Source: Candidatus Angelobacter sp. Gp1-AA117
GTDB taxonomy: Bacteria > Acidobacteriota > Terriglobia > Terriglobales > Acidobacteriaceae
Direction of reading: 5' to 3'
DNA: 39,942 nt
Assembly: GCA_003223515.1 (NCBI GenBank)
Contig: QHVI01000045.1
Span: 1 to 39,942, forward strand
The position numbers and the translations under genes were made by a program. This document shows positions 26,492-33,428 of the stretch, piece by piece (position 1 is the stretch's first letter; each line of letters starts with the position of its first letter). Under the pieces are notes generated by a model. It was not told the origin of the DNA. It ran no database searches and saw only the letters and a list, made by a program, of their open reading frames with translations.

Positions 26492-27439
26492 TTATCTGGT
26501 CGTAATCATCAGGGCCGGTTTTCGAGAGGGTCTTCGCAGCAGGAAGTAGGCCAACATAGTCATCACCAGCATCAGGATGAGCGTAAGAAGGCTGCCTTCC
26601 GGACCTACCGTTCCTCCGCTGAGCCAATCTGGTCCCGCAATATGCGAGTTCAGCAGGTGTCCTTGTGCAGGAAGGCCGCTGTCATTCGTGCCGAAGAAGA
26701 AAGATTCCCCCCAATCCCAGCCGGCATGGGCCCCCACCGCCAGCCATAAGTTGCCGGTGCGCCACAAAGTAACCGAAGCAAAGATCGCAAAAAGCGCGGT
26801 CATAATCACGCCAATCCGGGTTTCACCAGAATTCCTGGAATGGCCCAGGGCAAACAATGCGGCCAGCACAATGGCAGCGGGCCAGAACCCAATGCCATCA
26901 GCAAGGGTATAAAGCAGGTATCCGCGTAACAAATATTCTTCCAAAAGCCCTACGAGCAAAAACACGCCCCACCAGGTAAAGCCCCAATAAAGAATCTGCG
27001 CCTGATGAAGGGCCAAATGGCCAAAGTAAAAAACGTGCAGCACGCGCATCACGCAGAGCAGCAAGGCCAGGGGCAGAAAACCCCAAAACAAATACCCAAA
27101 GGCAAATTGCGACAAAAATCCGGAACTTTTCAGTGGCAATCCGTACTGTCCAATATCCCGCTTTTCGATGCGTGACATCATCCAGCTTGCAAGAAGCAAA
27201 AATCCAAACGCCACCATTTCCGGCAATGCCACAGTCGGAGAGATACCTCTGGACGGGGTTGGAGAAGTGCTTGCAGGGTGCACGAACAGTTTGGCAATCA
27301 GCCCTGCGATTTGCTGAAGGGCGATCAACATTGCAAAAAAAACCAGCAGCCGCCACCCGGCACGCAGACCGCGCTCATTCAAAAACACGGTTTGAAAAAA
27401 GCCAGGACGTTGCTCTGTCTGGATCGGTTGTAATTCCAT
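26492..27439 (-). CDS. CPBP-family intramembrane metalloprotease
   Basis: 315 residues, about eight membrane helices. The CPBP/Abi (CAAX-type) motif 1 EE-x-x-x-R is in GLLEEYLLRGYLLY. Motif 2 with His is in ALFALGHSRNSGE. The third motif is in WLAVGAHAGWDWGESFFFG. The family includes CAAX prenyl proteases and bacteriocin-immunity proteins; the substrate here is unknown. The N-terminal 20 residues are soluble (QPIQTEQRPGFFQTVF), then the membrane part starts. It is divergent from the small membrane protein at 27583. Confidence 0.88.
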   Translation of the reverse strand: MELQPIQTEQRPGFFQTVFLNERGLRAGWRLLVFFAMLIALQQIAGLIAKLFVHPASTSPTPSRGISPTVALPEMVAFGFLLLASWMMSRIEKRDIGQYGLPLKSSGFLSQFAFGYLFWGFLPLALLLCVMRVLHVFYFGHLALHQAQILYWGFTWWGVFLLVGLLEEYLLRGYLLYTLADGIGFWPAAIVLAALFALGHSRNSGETRIGVIMTALFAIFASVTLWRTGNLWLAVGAHAGWDWGESFFFGTNDSGLPAQGHLLNSHIAGPDWLSGGTVGPEGSLLTLILMLVMTMLAYFLLRRPSRKPALMITTR

Positions 27440-27582
27440 CAGGTTCTCTTAACAGCAGAAAGAATGTAGCAGAGAAACCGCACATGTGCAGGTTTGATTG
27501 CCGGCCGCTGTCTCCGCCAAAATGCGCCGGGAACAAAAACATCCTTCCCGGCTTCTATTCTGTAGCTGGACGGGAGACCGAA

Positions 27583-27831
27583 ATGAGCCGGAAAATGCTT
27601 CTTTTCACAGCGGTGCTTTTCCTCACAATAGCCGTCAGGTATGCCTTTGGACAGGAGGATCCGAGCGGAATTGCCTGGGATCCCATAGAAGTGTACGAAC
27701 CCGCTGATACTGTATTCGGAGTGATGGTATTTTCGCCCATCTTGGGGTTATTTATCGGAATTGTCCGGGTATTGACCAGGGAGTTAATGCCTCCCGTACT
27801 CCAGCCGTTGCGGTTAATGCCACTTACTTAA
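27583..27831 (+). CDS. Small exported/membrane protein ending in a repeat element
   Basis: 82 residues from ATG 27583, preceded by GGGAG at 27572-27576. An N-terminal signal-like helix (3-22, LLFTAVLFLTIAVRYAFGQ) and a second hydrophobic helix (about 47-63, VMVFSPILGLFIGIVRVL) suggest a membrane protein. The frame is open upstream to 27133, but that part shows no protein character. The last codons (RLMPLT-stop) lie in the left end of the dispersed repeat at 27811-28002, so the natural C-terminus may have been replaced when the repeat inserted. Confidence 0.6.
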   Translation: MSRKMLLFTAVLFLTIAVRYAFGQEDPSGIAWDPIEVYEPADTVFGVMVFSPILGLFIGIVRVLTRELMPPVLQPLRLMPLT

Positions 27832-28002
27832 GGCACACCATGCTGTATCCCAATGAGAGATGTCATTCCGAACGCCCGTTAAGCTCACGCGCGTTTTCTT
27901 CAGCGCGTGAGTAGGGCGGAGGAATCTGCCCCGCTGCTGCCCGCCCATGCGAAAATTCTTTTAAATTCATGCTCGAATGTGCAAAGTAAGTGACATTAGC
28001 CG
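27811..28002 (+). repeat. Dispersed repeat, copy B, with terminal inverted repeats
   Basis: Outer 19-base inverted ends: CGGTTAATGCCACTTACTT (27811-27829) and its near-complement AAGTAAGTGACATTAGCCG (27984-28002), two mismatches. The interior holds the core shared with copy A (15197-15329, opposite orientation), starting CATGCTGTATCCCAATGAGA. It is about 190 bases long with no coding potential, so MITE-like. The left end supplies the stop codon of the preceding gene. The right end is 22 bases from the retropepsin stop. Confidence 0.75.
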
Positions 28003-28024
28003 TGGCGGTTGCGTTAATAGCGGT

Positions 28025-28438
28025 TCAGGGCCGCAGGTCTTGAATGGAAAATTGTCCAGGAAGGCCGTTGTATCGAAGCTCCCAGTACTGGAGTATGCCT
28101 CGGCCGATGAGGCAGGACATTTCTCTATGGAAAATAGGACAAGCGACAACGGGGTGGACCCGCAAACTCCGCAAGTCACTATCAGGAAACTGAATGGAAG
28201 CTGCATATTCGAGGTAATAGTCTCGATGACCAACCGCGTGTACCAGCGTCTTCCCTCTTTGTAGAAGTTGGCAGCTTCCTGCCAATGCTGGATTCACGAT
28301 AGTAAATGCAGCACCGGTATCGATGAGTGCTCTGACTGTTGTCGGATTCGCGTAGTCAGATGGCTTGCCAATCGCAACTTTGATGATGGGACCATTATTC
28401 AGAAGTTCGGTGCCGCGCAGGCTTACGATCAAGGTCAA
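28025..28438 (-). CDS. Retropepsin-like aspartic protease, cassette copy 2
   Basis: 137 residues. Catalytic motif ALIDTGAAFTIV (D40-T-G). The second motif CLIGRGILQYWELRYNG matches copy 1 (CLIGRDILSQWLFVYNG) closely; ASIQF matches ASIKF. Here the residue after CLIGR is Gly where copy 1 has Asp. No signal peptide is present. It follows the small protein after 15 bases, in the same order as copy 1, but no HTH gene is adjacent. A dimeric single-domain protease is expected from family knowledge; its target is unknown. Confidence 0.75.
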   Translation of the reverse strand: MTLIVSLRGTELLNNGPIIKVAIGKPSDYANPTTVRALIDTGAAFTIVNPALAGSCQLLQRGKTLVHAVGHRDYYLEYAASIQFPDSDLRSLRVHPVVACPIFHREMSCLIGRGILQYWELRYNGLPGQFSIQDLRP

Positions 28439-28453
28439 AATTATTCTCGTCCC

Positions 28454-28684
28454 TTAATACACATAATAAACAGGCTCAACAGAGCAGACCTGCTTTATCA
28501 AGAAAGGACTTTCTGCGCCAAACTGCCGTGCTCCGGCATCCCAAGCTGCTTCATAATCAGTATAAAAGCCGGCAATGCTGGTTCCTGCGATCACAATAAA
28601 CTTGGTTTCGTGTTCAGGAATCCATTCCTTCTTATGTAGCTCATAAAACGCCAACTCTGTCTCAAGCAAACGGTTCGGTGTCAT
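28454..28684 (-). CDS. Small protein of the retropepsin cassette, copy 2 (DUF5678-like)
   Basis: 76 residues from ATG 28684 (MTPNRLLETE...); an in-frame ATG at 28738 would add 18 residues not matched in copy 1. It shares the pattern FY.LHK.EW...H...F.V..GT...GF.T....A..AG...FG....FL.K.V...EPV..V with copy 1. A near-palindrome AGAAC-N6-GTTCT (28695-28710) is just upstream. No clear Shine-Dalgarno is seen. Its conserved pairing with a protease is the main clue; biochemical function is unknown. Confidence 0.6.
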   Translation of the reverse strand: MTPNRLLETELAFYELHKKEWIPEHETKFIVIAGTSIAGFYTDYEAAWDAGARQFGAESPFLIKQVCSVEPVYYVY

Positions 28685-28694
28685 AAAAGCTATC

Positions 28695-28710
28695 AGAACT
28701 TCTACGTTCT
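28695..28710. promoter_or_regulatory. Inverted repeat AGAAC-N6-GTTCT
   Basis: AGAAC (28695-28699) and GTTCT (28706-28710) lie 10 bases upstream of the small-protein ATG (minus strand). The element is similar to the one at 23242-23258. It is a possible operator in the divergent gap to the GT-C-like gene. Confidence 0.35.
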
Positions 28711-28791
28711 TTATTGCACAAAATCTGGTGTATCGCAACTTCTTTCTGGAATGCTGTCGTTGTTATTCCTCCGTGATACAAATGACATTTC

Positions 28792-29925
28792 ATGCTCGAT
28801 CTGATCAGAGAATTCAGAGTTGGCCGTCCGCAGATTTTTGCCGGCTGCCTGCTGTTATTTTTTCTTTTCCAGTGTCTATGGGTAGCCACCAGCCGCCGAT
28901 TCTCTGATCTTGAGTATGAGTACATCGCTTCAGGGTTTCCAACAAGGCCGGGCCAGGAATTCCATGTGACCTCGCCGGCTACAGGCGTAATCGCCGCCGC
29001 ACCTGTACGCCTGCTGGCTTCCATGCGCAACGTGCTTTCCCCATCCATGAAAGCGTCATTGGCCATTCCTCGTCCCTGGCTCATTCGCCTGCCATTCATC
29101 ATCTTTGGCTTATGGCTGGGAGGCGCAATCTGGTGGGTAGCCCGCCGCTTGTTTGGTAACGATGGTGGATACATTGCCTTAGCTCTTTATTGCTTCTCTC
29201 CCGCTATGGTAATGATCAGCAGCAACATCGGTCCTGAGATCATCCTCGCGTGGAGCGGCTTTGGCCTGATCTACACCGCCATCGGTGTGGCGCATACGGT
29301 TTATGCGCCGCCGAAAAAATGGATTCCCAGGATTCTTATCCTGGGCACCGCCATCGGTATTTGTATCTCCACTGCTCTCTGGGCTTTTACGTGGGCATTG
29401 CTGGCTCTGGCGTTCATGATTTATCTGGCGCCCGGCCAACGCCGGCGGGTATTTATCGTTCTCTCCGGTAGTCTGATTATCGGCCTCATCACTTTGGCGG
29501 TCTTTCACTGGCTTACTGGCAGCGTGGGGCTGGGTTCACGCGCACTCATCCTTCCTCACCCAACTCTGGATCTTGTCCGTAACCTGGGGTTTGCCTTTGC
29601 CGATGGCCGCCTGTTTGCCGCCTTGTTTGTGGCTGCCCTGGTCGTTTATGGGAGCTGGTCCCGTTGCCGTTATTTTGGGAATACGGCACCCCTGCTTACT
29701 GCCTTCGCCGCAGTCCTGCTGTTCGCGCTTGTCCCCGCTATTTACCTTTGGGACGCAACTTTAGGCCTCAGCTTCGCGTTTATCTTTATAGGAGGCGTAG
29801 CGGCTGACCTGCTGGAATTACCCTCCCGAAGGCTGATCCTGCGAGTTTTAGCCGCAATGATTGTCCTTCGAGCCGTTCTTGGAATAAGTCTTCTGTATGG
29901 TTGGACGCATCCAAATCCTTTGTAA
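28792..29925 (+). CDS. Polytopic membrane protein, GT-C glycosyltransferase-like
   Basis: 377 residues with about nine to ten hydrophobic helices. The layout is an N-terminal helix (about 13-33), a periplasmic-type loop with DLEYEYIASG, then RPWLIRLPFIIFGLWLGGAIW and repeated helices to residue 375. It resembles dolichyl-phosphate-mannose/ArnT-type (PMT_2) glycosyltransferases, which move sugars from lipid carriers. However, it is shorter than most, and the usual early acidic motif is not obvious. The fold class is therefore a guess from topology and the RLPFIIFG segment. It is divergent from cassette copy 2. Confidence 0.65.
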   Translation: MLDLIREFRVGRPQIFAGCLLLFFLFQCLWVATSRRFSDLEYEYIASGFPTRPGQEFHVTSPATGVIAAAPVRLLASMRNVLSPSMKASLAIPRPWLIRLPFIIFGLWLGGAIWWVARRLFGNDGGYIALALYCFSPAMVMISSNIGPEIILAWSGFGLIYTAIGVAHTVYAPPKKWIPRILILGTAIGICISTALWAFTWALLALAFMIYLAPGQRRRVFIVLSGSLIIGLITLAVFHWLTGSVGLGSRALILPHPTLDLVRNLGFAFADGRLFAALFVAALVVYGSWSRCRYFGNTAPLLTAFAAVLLFALVPAIYLWDATLGLSFAFIFIGGVAADLLELPSRRLILRVLAAMIVLRAVLGISLLYGWTHPNPL

Positions 29926-29968
29926 TACCTGCACAGAGAGGACTATCATTGTAAGAAGAAGGTGACCT

Positions 29969-30694
29969 ATGCGGCGCGCTGCTTTAACGGCAATTCTGCT
30001 GCTCCTGGCTCTTGCAGGAGCACAGGCACAAGTTCGATTCAATGGTGTTCCGGCCTCCATCAACTCGCCCGGGCCGGATGGCAGCCTGCATGGGGTTCCC
30101 GCCAGCATACTTTCGCCAACACCGGTTCAGAATCCCAATGGCCGGATCATTTTCAATGGGCCTCATCAGCGCGTGCCTTTCGGCAACCCGCAATTTCGCC
30201 ATAGGCGCAATTTTGTCCCAGTTCCCATCTTCATCCCCGCCTATGACATTTCTGATCCCTCCATTTCGCAGGCCGATCCTCCGGTCGAGTCTGAGCCTGC
30301 TGTGGATGCAGAATCGGCATTGCGTGAAGCTTACATCCGCGGTGCTCACGACGCTATAGCCCGGCAGCAGGCAGACAGCCGCTATGGTGAACATTATCTG
30401 GACTCGCGCGAAAAGACTCAGGCCAAAGCGCCTGCCGCGAGTGATAAGAAGCCTGAAAAATCAGCAGCCAGGGAAGAAGAGCCTGCTGCTGCTGAGCCGG
30501 AAGTGCCTGCACCGGCTACGGTTTTCATCTTCAAAGATGGCCACCAACTGGAAACTCGGAACTTCGCTATCAGTGGGCAGACTCTCTTTGACTTTTCCGG
30601 TAGTGTTCTCAAAAAAATCAAGCTGGCGGAACTGGATGTGGACGCCACCCGCAAAGCTAACGACAATCTGGGTATCGATCTGCGCCTGCCTTAA
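29969..30694 (+). CDS. Secreted protein of unknown function with C-terminal beta domain
   Basis: 241 residues. The signal peptide is 1-21 (LLLLALAGAQAQ). Then comes a Pro/Gly-rich region with a repeated FNGVPASI..PGPDGSL-GVPASILSP unit. A helical segment follows (ALREAYIRGAHDAIARQQAD), and a Lys/Ala/Glu/Pro low-complexity linker (150-185). The C-terminal domain of about 60 residues (ATVFIFKDGHQLETRNFAIS through LRLP) is the best-structured part. Overlapping frames on both strands are open but lack its signal peptide. Function is unknown; an extracytoplasmic role is likely. Confidence 0.75.
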   Translation: MRRAALTAILLLLALAGAQAQVRFNGVPASINSPGPDGSLHGVPASILSPTPVQNPNGRIIFNGPHQRVPFGNPQFRHRRNFVPVPIFIPAYDISDPSISQADPPVESEPAVDAESALREAYIRGAHDAIARQQADSRYGEHYLDSREKTQAKAPAASDKKPEKSAAREEEPAAAEPEVPAPATVFIFKDGHQLETRNFAISGQTLFDFSGSVLKKIKLAELDVDATRKANDNLGIDLRLP

Positions 30695-30735
30695 GCTGCA
30701 CATGGGCGACTGAGTTGCCGCTGCCGTATTCACGA

Positions 30736-30852
30736 TTGGCAGCATGTCTTTATCTTTCTCATGGGGCTTCCGGTACTCTGGTCTTTCTGCTGGCCGCCAT
30801 CGTAGTAGGTGCGGGAATCGCATTTATGATGCAGTGGATGCACCGATCATAA
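30736..30852 (+). CDS. Possible 38-residue single-helix membrane peptide or remnant
   Basis: From TTG 30736 the frame gives a strongly hydrophobic helix, TLVFLLAAIVVGAGIAF then MMQWMHRS, ending at TAA 30850-30852. No ATG/GTG start and no Shine-Dalgarno are visible. The frame is open further upstream past the stop of the previous gene. It may be a decayed gene end. The composition is unlikely by chance but translation is unproven. Confidence 0.25.
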   Translation: MAACLYLSHGASGTLVFLLAAIVVGAGIAFMMQWMHRS

Positions 30853-30860
30853 AAAAAAGA

Positions 30861-31364
30861 TTATCGAAATACGGATCTGAGGTCCTTCATGAGTAGCATC
30901 AGGTGCAGATCATTCCCAGGACATTCTTCAAATTGATACTTCTTGTAAAAGGCTCGCGCAGGTTCGTCAATTGCGTGTACCAGAACAGCGCGAATGCCAA
31001 GAATATCTGCGGCTTGCTCAATGCGCAGTAACGCGTCTTTCAATAAGGCCTTACCGAGTCCGGTGCCCTGCTCATTTTTATCCACAGCCAGCCGGGCAAG
31101 AATTGCTACCGGGATGGGATGATTTGCGAGACCTTTTGCAATGCGGATTGTCGCTTCCTGCTTGCGAACACTGCCTGCACAAATTGAGTAATATCCGACA
31201 ACTACACCCTCCCGGTGTACTACATAGGTTTTTACACTCTCATTTGCGTGGTTGATCAATGCATAACGGCGAAGCCAATCATTCAGGGAGGAGTGGGTGC
31301 CACAATCGAACTTGCTCAGATCATGTCCAAGGCTTACAGGCTCAACACCAGAAAGCGGTGCCAT
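30861..31364 (-). CDS. GNAT acetyltransferase toxin (TacT-like)
   Basis: 167 residues, the usual size. GNAT fold: the segment VVVGYYSICAG, then the acetyl-CoA P-loop region ILARLAVDKNEQGTGLGKAL with Q-x-x-G-x-G, and FYKKYQFEEC near the C-terminus. The N-terminal HDLSKFDCGTHSSLNDWLRR is typical of the TacT family. Such toxins acetylate the amino acid on charged tRNA and stop translation. It is coded three bases after the DUF1778 antitoxin, forming a TA operon. Confidence 0.85.
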   Translation of the reverse strand: MAPLSGVEPVSLGHDLSKFDCGTHSSLNDWLRRYALINHANESVKTYVVHREGVVVGYYSICAGSVRKQEATIRIAKGLANHPIPVAILARLAVDKNEQGTGLGKALLKDALLRIEQAADILGIRAVLVHAIDEPARAFYKKYQFEECPGNDLHLMLLMKDLRSVFR

Positions 31365-31367
31365 TCG

Positions 31368-31655
31368 TTAACTTTTTTCCAGAATACTTGGCTCAATCAG
31401 CAGCTTACGCAGCGTTGGTTTTGACCTTCCAGGCCTGTCTAGCATCTTCAGGAACTGGGACCAATGAGCCGCGTCAAGTTCAAAGGTTTGTTTTGAAGCC
31501 AAAGTATGCTCTGCCCGTAAACAAGCGCTTTCCAGGACAAAATTGGAAATATTGTCACCTAACTCTTGCGCTCCCATTTTTATCAGCTCCGCCTGTTTCC
31601 TGGTAGCTCTCAGGTTAAGTCTCGATGATCGGTTTTTTTGCTTATTCGCAGGCAT
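31368..31655 (-). CDS. DUF1778 antitoxin (TacA-like)
   Basis: 95 residues. The N-terminal part SSRLNLRATRKQAELIKMG fits a ribbon-helix-helix DNA-binding fold; the middle NISNFVLESACLRAEHTL and the C-terminal toxin-wrapping segment complete the family pattern. It neutralises the GNAT toxin and represses the operon (family knowledge). A perfect palindrome overlaps its promoter 16 bases upstream of the ATG. Confidence 0.85.
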   Translation of the reverse strand: MPANKQKNRSSRLNLRATRKQAELIKMGAQELGDNISNFVLESACLRAEHTLASKQTFELDAAHWSQFLKMLDRPGRSKPTLRKLLIEPSILEKS

Positions 31656-31670
31656 GGTACCTTCCCCATC

Positions 31671-31699
31671 ATTGTATGTACAATGTATGACAAATTCAA
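31671..31699 (-). promoter_or_regulatory. TacAT promoter overlapped by palindromic operator
   Basis: On the minus strand TTGAAT (31694-31699), a 17-base spacer and TACAAT (31671-31676) form a strong promoter. ATTGTA-TG-TACAAT (31671-31684) is a perfect 6-bp palindrome that includes the -10. Binding of the antitoxin there would block polymerase; this autoregulation is inferred. Confidence 0.65.
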
Positions 31700-31782
31700 T
31701 CCCATAGTTCTGGAGATATGGCGTTTTGCCGTAGTCATCTACTCAGCGCAGCCCCACCTGGAGCTAAGAGCCAAAAGCCAGT

Positions 31783-32937
31783 TTGTGCTTTACTACTCCT
31801 GTGACCCTGCCCTTCACCATTCAATCCCAGGCTGGCTCCGCCCGTCTTGGCCAGTTCACCACGGCCCACGGCATCGTTGAAACCCCGGTATTTATGCCGG
31901 TGGGCACGCTGGGTTCTGTGAAAGGTGTACCGCAGGACACGCTGGAAGAATTGGGCGCACAGATTATTCTCGGCAATACTTATCATCTTTATTTGCGTCC
32001 CGGTCACCAACTGGTGCGCAGCTTGGGTGGGCTGCATCGGTTTATGAGTTGGGAGCGTGCCCTTCTCACCGACTCCGGCGGCTTCCAGGTTTTCAGCCTG
32101 AGCGAACTGCGTAAGATCACTGAAGACGGCGTCAATTTCCGCTCGCATCTGGATGGCTCCTCGCATCTCTTTACCCCAGAGCGTTCCATTGAAATTCAGA
32201 TTGCCCTGGGCGCGGACATCATCATGGCCTTTGATGAATGCACTGAGCATCCAGCAGAGTACCGGCGCACGCGTGAGTCTATGGAGATGACTCTGCGCTG
32301 GGCTCGCCGCTGCAAAGACTATTTCGAGGCGCACAAATCGGAGGCTCCCTGGCATTCGTCCGAAAAACCGCAGCATCAGGCGCTCTTCGGCATCATTCAG
32401 GGAGGCATGTATGCCGGCCTTCGGCGTGAGTCCGCGGAACGTACTGTAGAGATTGATTTTCCCGGCTACGCCATCGGAGGGCTGAGCGTCGGTGAGTCGC
32501 GCGAGAAGACCCGGGAGATGATTGCTGCAGCGCTCGAAATCCTGCCTGAAGACAAGCCCCGCTACGTGATGGGCGTCGGTTATCCCGAGGAGATCGTGCA
32601 GTACGCGGCCATGGGCGTAGACATGATGGATTGTGTTCTGCCCACGCGTGCCGCCCGTCACGGGCTGTTGTTTACTTCCGAAGGCCGCCTGAATATCAAG
32701 AACACCCGCTTCGCCCATGATCAAGGGCCCCCTGATCCGGCCTGTAAATGTAAGGCCTGCTCCCGTTACAGCCGCGCCTATTTAAGGCATTTATTCGTGG
32801 CGGGCGAGCCTCTTGCCGGAGTCCTGAATACGATTCATAACTTAGCCTATTACCTTGACACTATGAGGGCGGTACGTCATGCTATACATCTTGGAGACCT
32901 TTCAGGAATTCAATCAGGAAGTGTGTCCATGGCCTAA
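31783..32937 (+). CDS. tgt: Queuine tRNA-ribosyltransferase
   Basis: 384 residues from GTG 31783; GTG 31801 (VTLPFTIQSQAGSAR...) is an equally good start. Family motifs are the active-site LTDSGGFQVFSL, FDECTEHP, the substrate region GYAIGGLSVGE, and GVDMMDCVLPTRAARHG with the nucleophile Asp. The zinc site is CKCKACSRYSRAYLRHLF. It exchanges guanine 34 for queuosine precursor in tRNAs with GUN anticodons. It precedes yajC-secD-secF, a common linkage in bacteria. Confidence 0.96.
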   Translation: MCFTTPVTLPFTIQSQAGSARLGQFTTAHGIVETPVFMPVGTLGSVKGVPQDTLEELGAQIILGNTYHLYLRPGHQLVRSLGGLHRFMSWERALLTDSGGFQVFSLSELRKITEDGVNFRSHLDGSSHLFTPERSIEIQIALGADIIMAFDECTEHPAEYRRTRESMEMTLRWARRCKDYFEAHKSEAPWHSSEKPQHQALFGIIQGGMYAGLRRESAERTVEIDFPGYAIGGLSVGESREKTREMIAAALEILPEDKPRYVMGVGYPEEIVQYAAMGVDMMDCVLPTRAARHGLLFTSEGRLNIKNTRFAHDQGPPDPACKCKACSRYSRAYLRHLFVAGEPLAGVLNTIHNLAYYLDTMRAVRHAIHLGDLSGIQSGSVSMA

Positions 32938-33079
32938 AGCGCCCCTGATTCAGGCGCACTGAGACCTCCGAATTGCTTCAGCATCAGGGAAGTCATTTTG
33001 CTGGCAGTCCAGCGGTGAAAATCAGGGAATTCCAGCTCTCTTGAGAGAGAGGCGCGTGTGTGGCCTGTAAGCGAGCCAG

Positions 33080-33403
33080 ATGATTCAGAACGCGATAAAC
33101 TTGTTTCTTTTTCAAACCAGTGGCGGCATGAGTTTGGCCTTCCTCCCGCTGATTTTCATCTTTGCCATCTTCTACCTGCTCATGATTCTTCCGCAGCAAA
33201 AGCGGCAGAAACGCTGGCAGGAGATGGTCAGTAACTTGAAAAATGGCGACAAGGTCATCACCGGTGGCGGTATTCGCGGCACCATCATTGCCATAAAGGA
33301 CGATGCCCTGCACCTGCGCGTCCCTCCGGATAATCTGCGCCTGGAAGTGACTAAGGCATCAGTGGTTTCAGTGGCTCGGGAAGAAGAACCGGCAAAGAAA
33401 TAA
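33080..33403 (+). CDS. yajC: Preprotein translocase accessory subunit YajC
   Basis: 107 residues. One membrane helix (about 17-37, MSLAFLPLIFIFAIFYLLMI) is followed by LPQQKRQKRWQEM, the family hallmark. A soluble beta domain with GDKVITGGGIRGTII and the basic/acidic tail EEEPAKK complete it. It associates with SecDF. It starts 142 bases after tgt and 25 bases before secD. Confidence 0.95.
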   Translation: MIQNAINLFLFQTSGGMSLAFLPLIFIFAIFYLLMILPQQKRQKRWQEMVSNLKNGDKVITGGGIRGTIIAIKDDALHLRVPPDNLRLEVTKASVVSVAREEEPAKK

Positions 33404-33428
33404 ATTCAAAGCGGATGTTATTGAAGCA

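Noticed and set aside
27133-27582. N-terminal extension of the small membrane protein
   Set aside because: It overlaps the divergent CPBP gene, lacks protein character, and the ATG at 27583 has a ribosome site and signal helix.
33025-33050. CTCTC-TTGA-GAGAG hairpin before yajC as a riboswitch or terminator
   Set aside because: Short stem with no T tract and no known riboswitch pattern.
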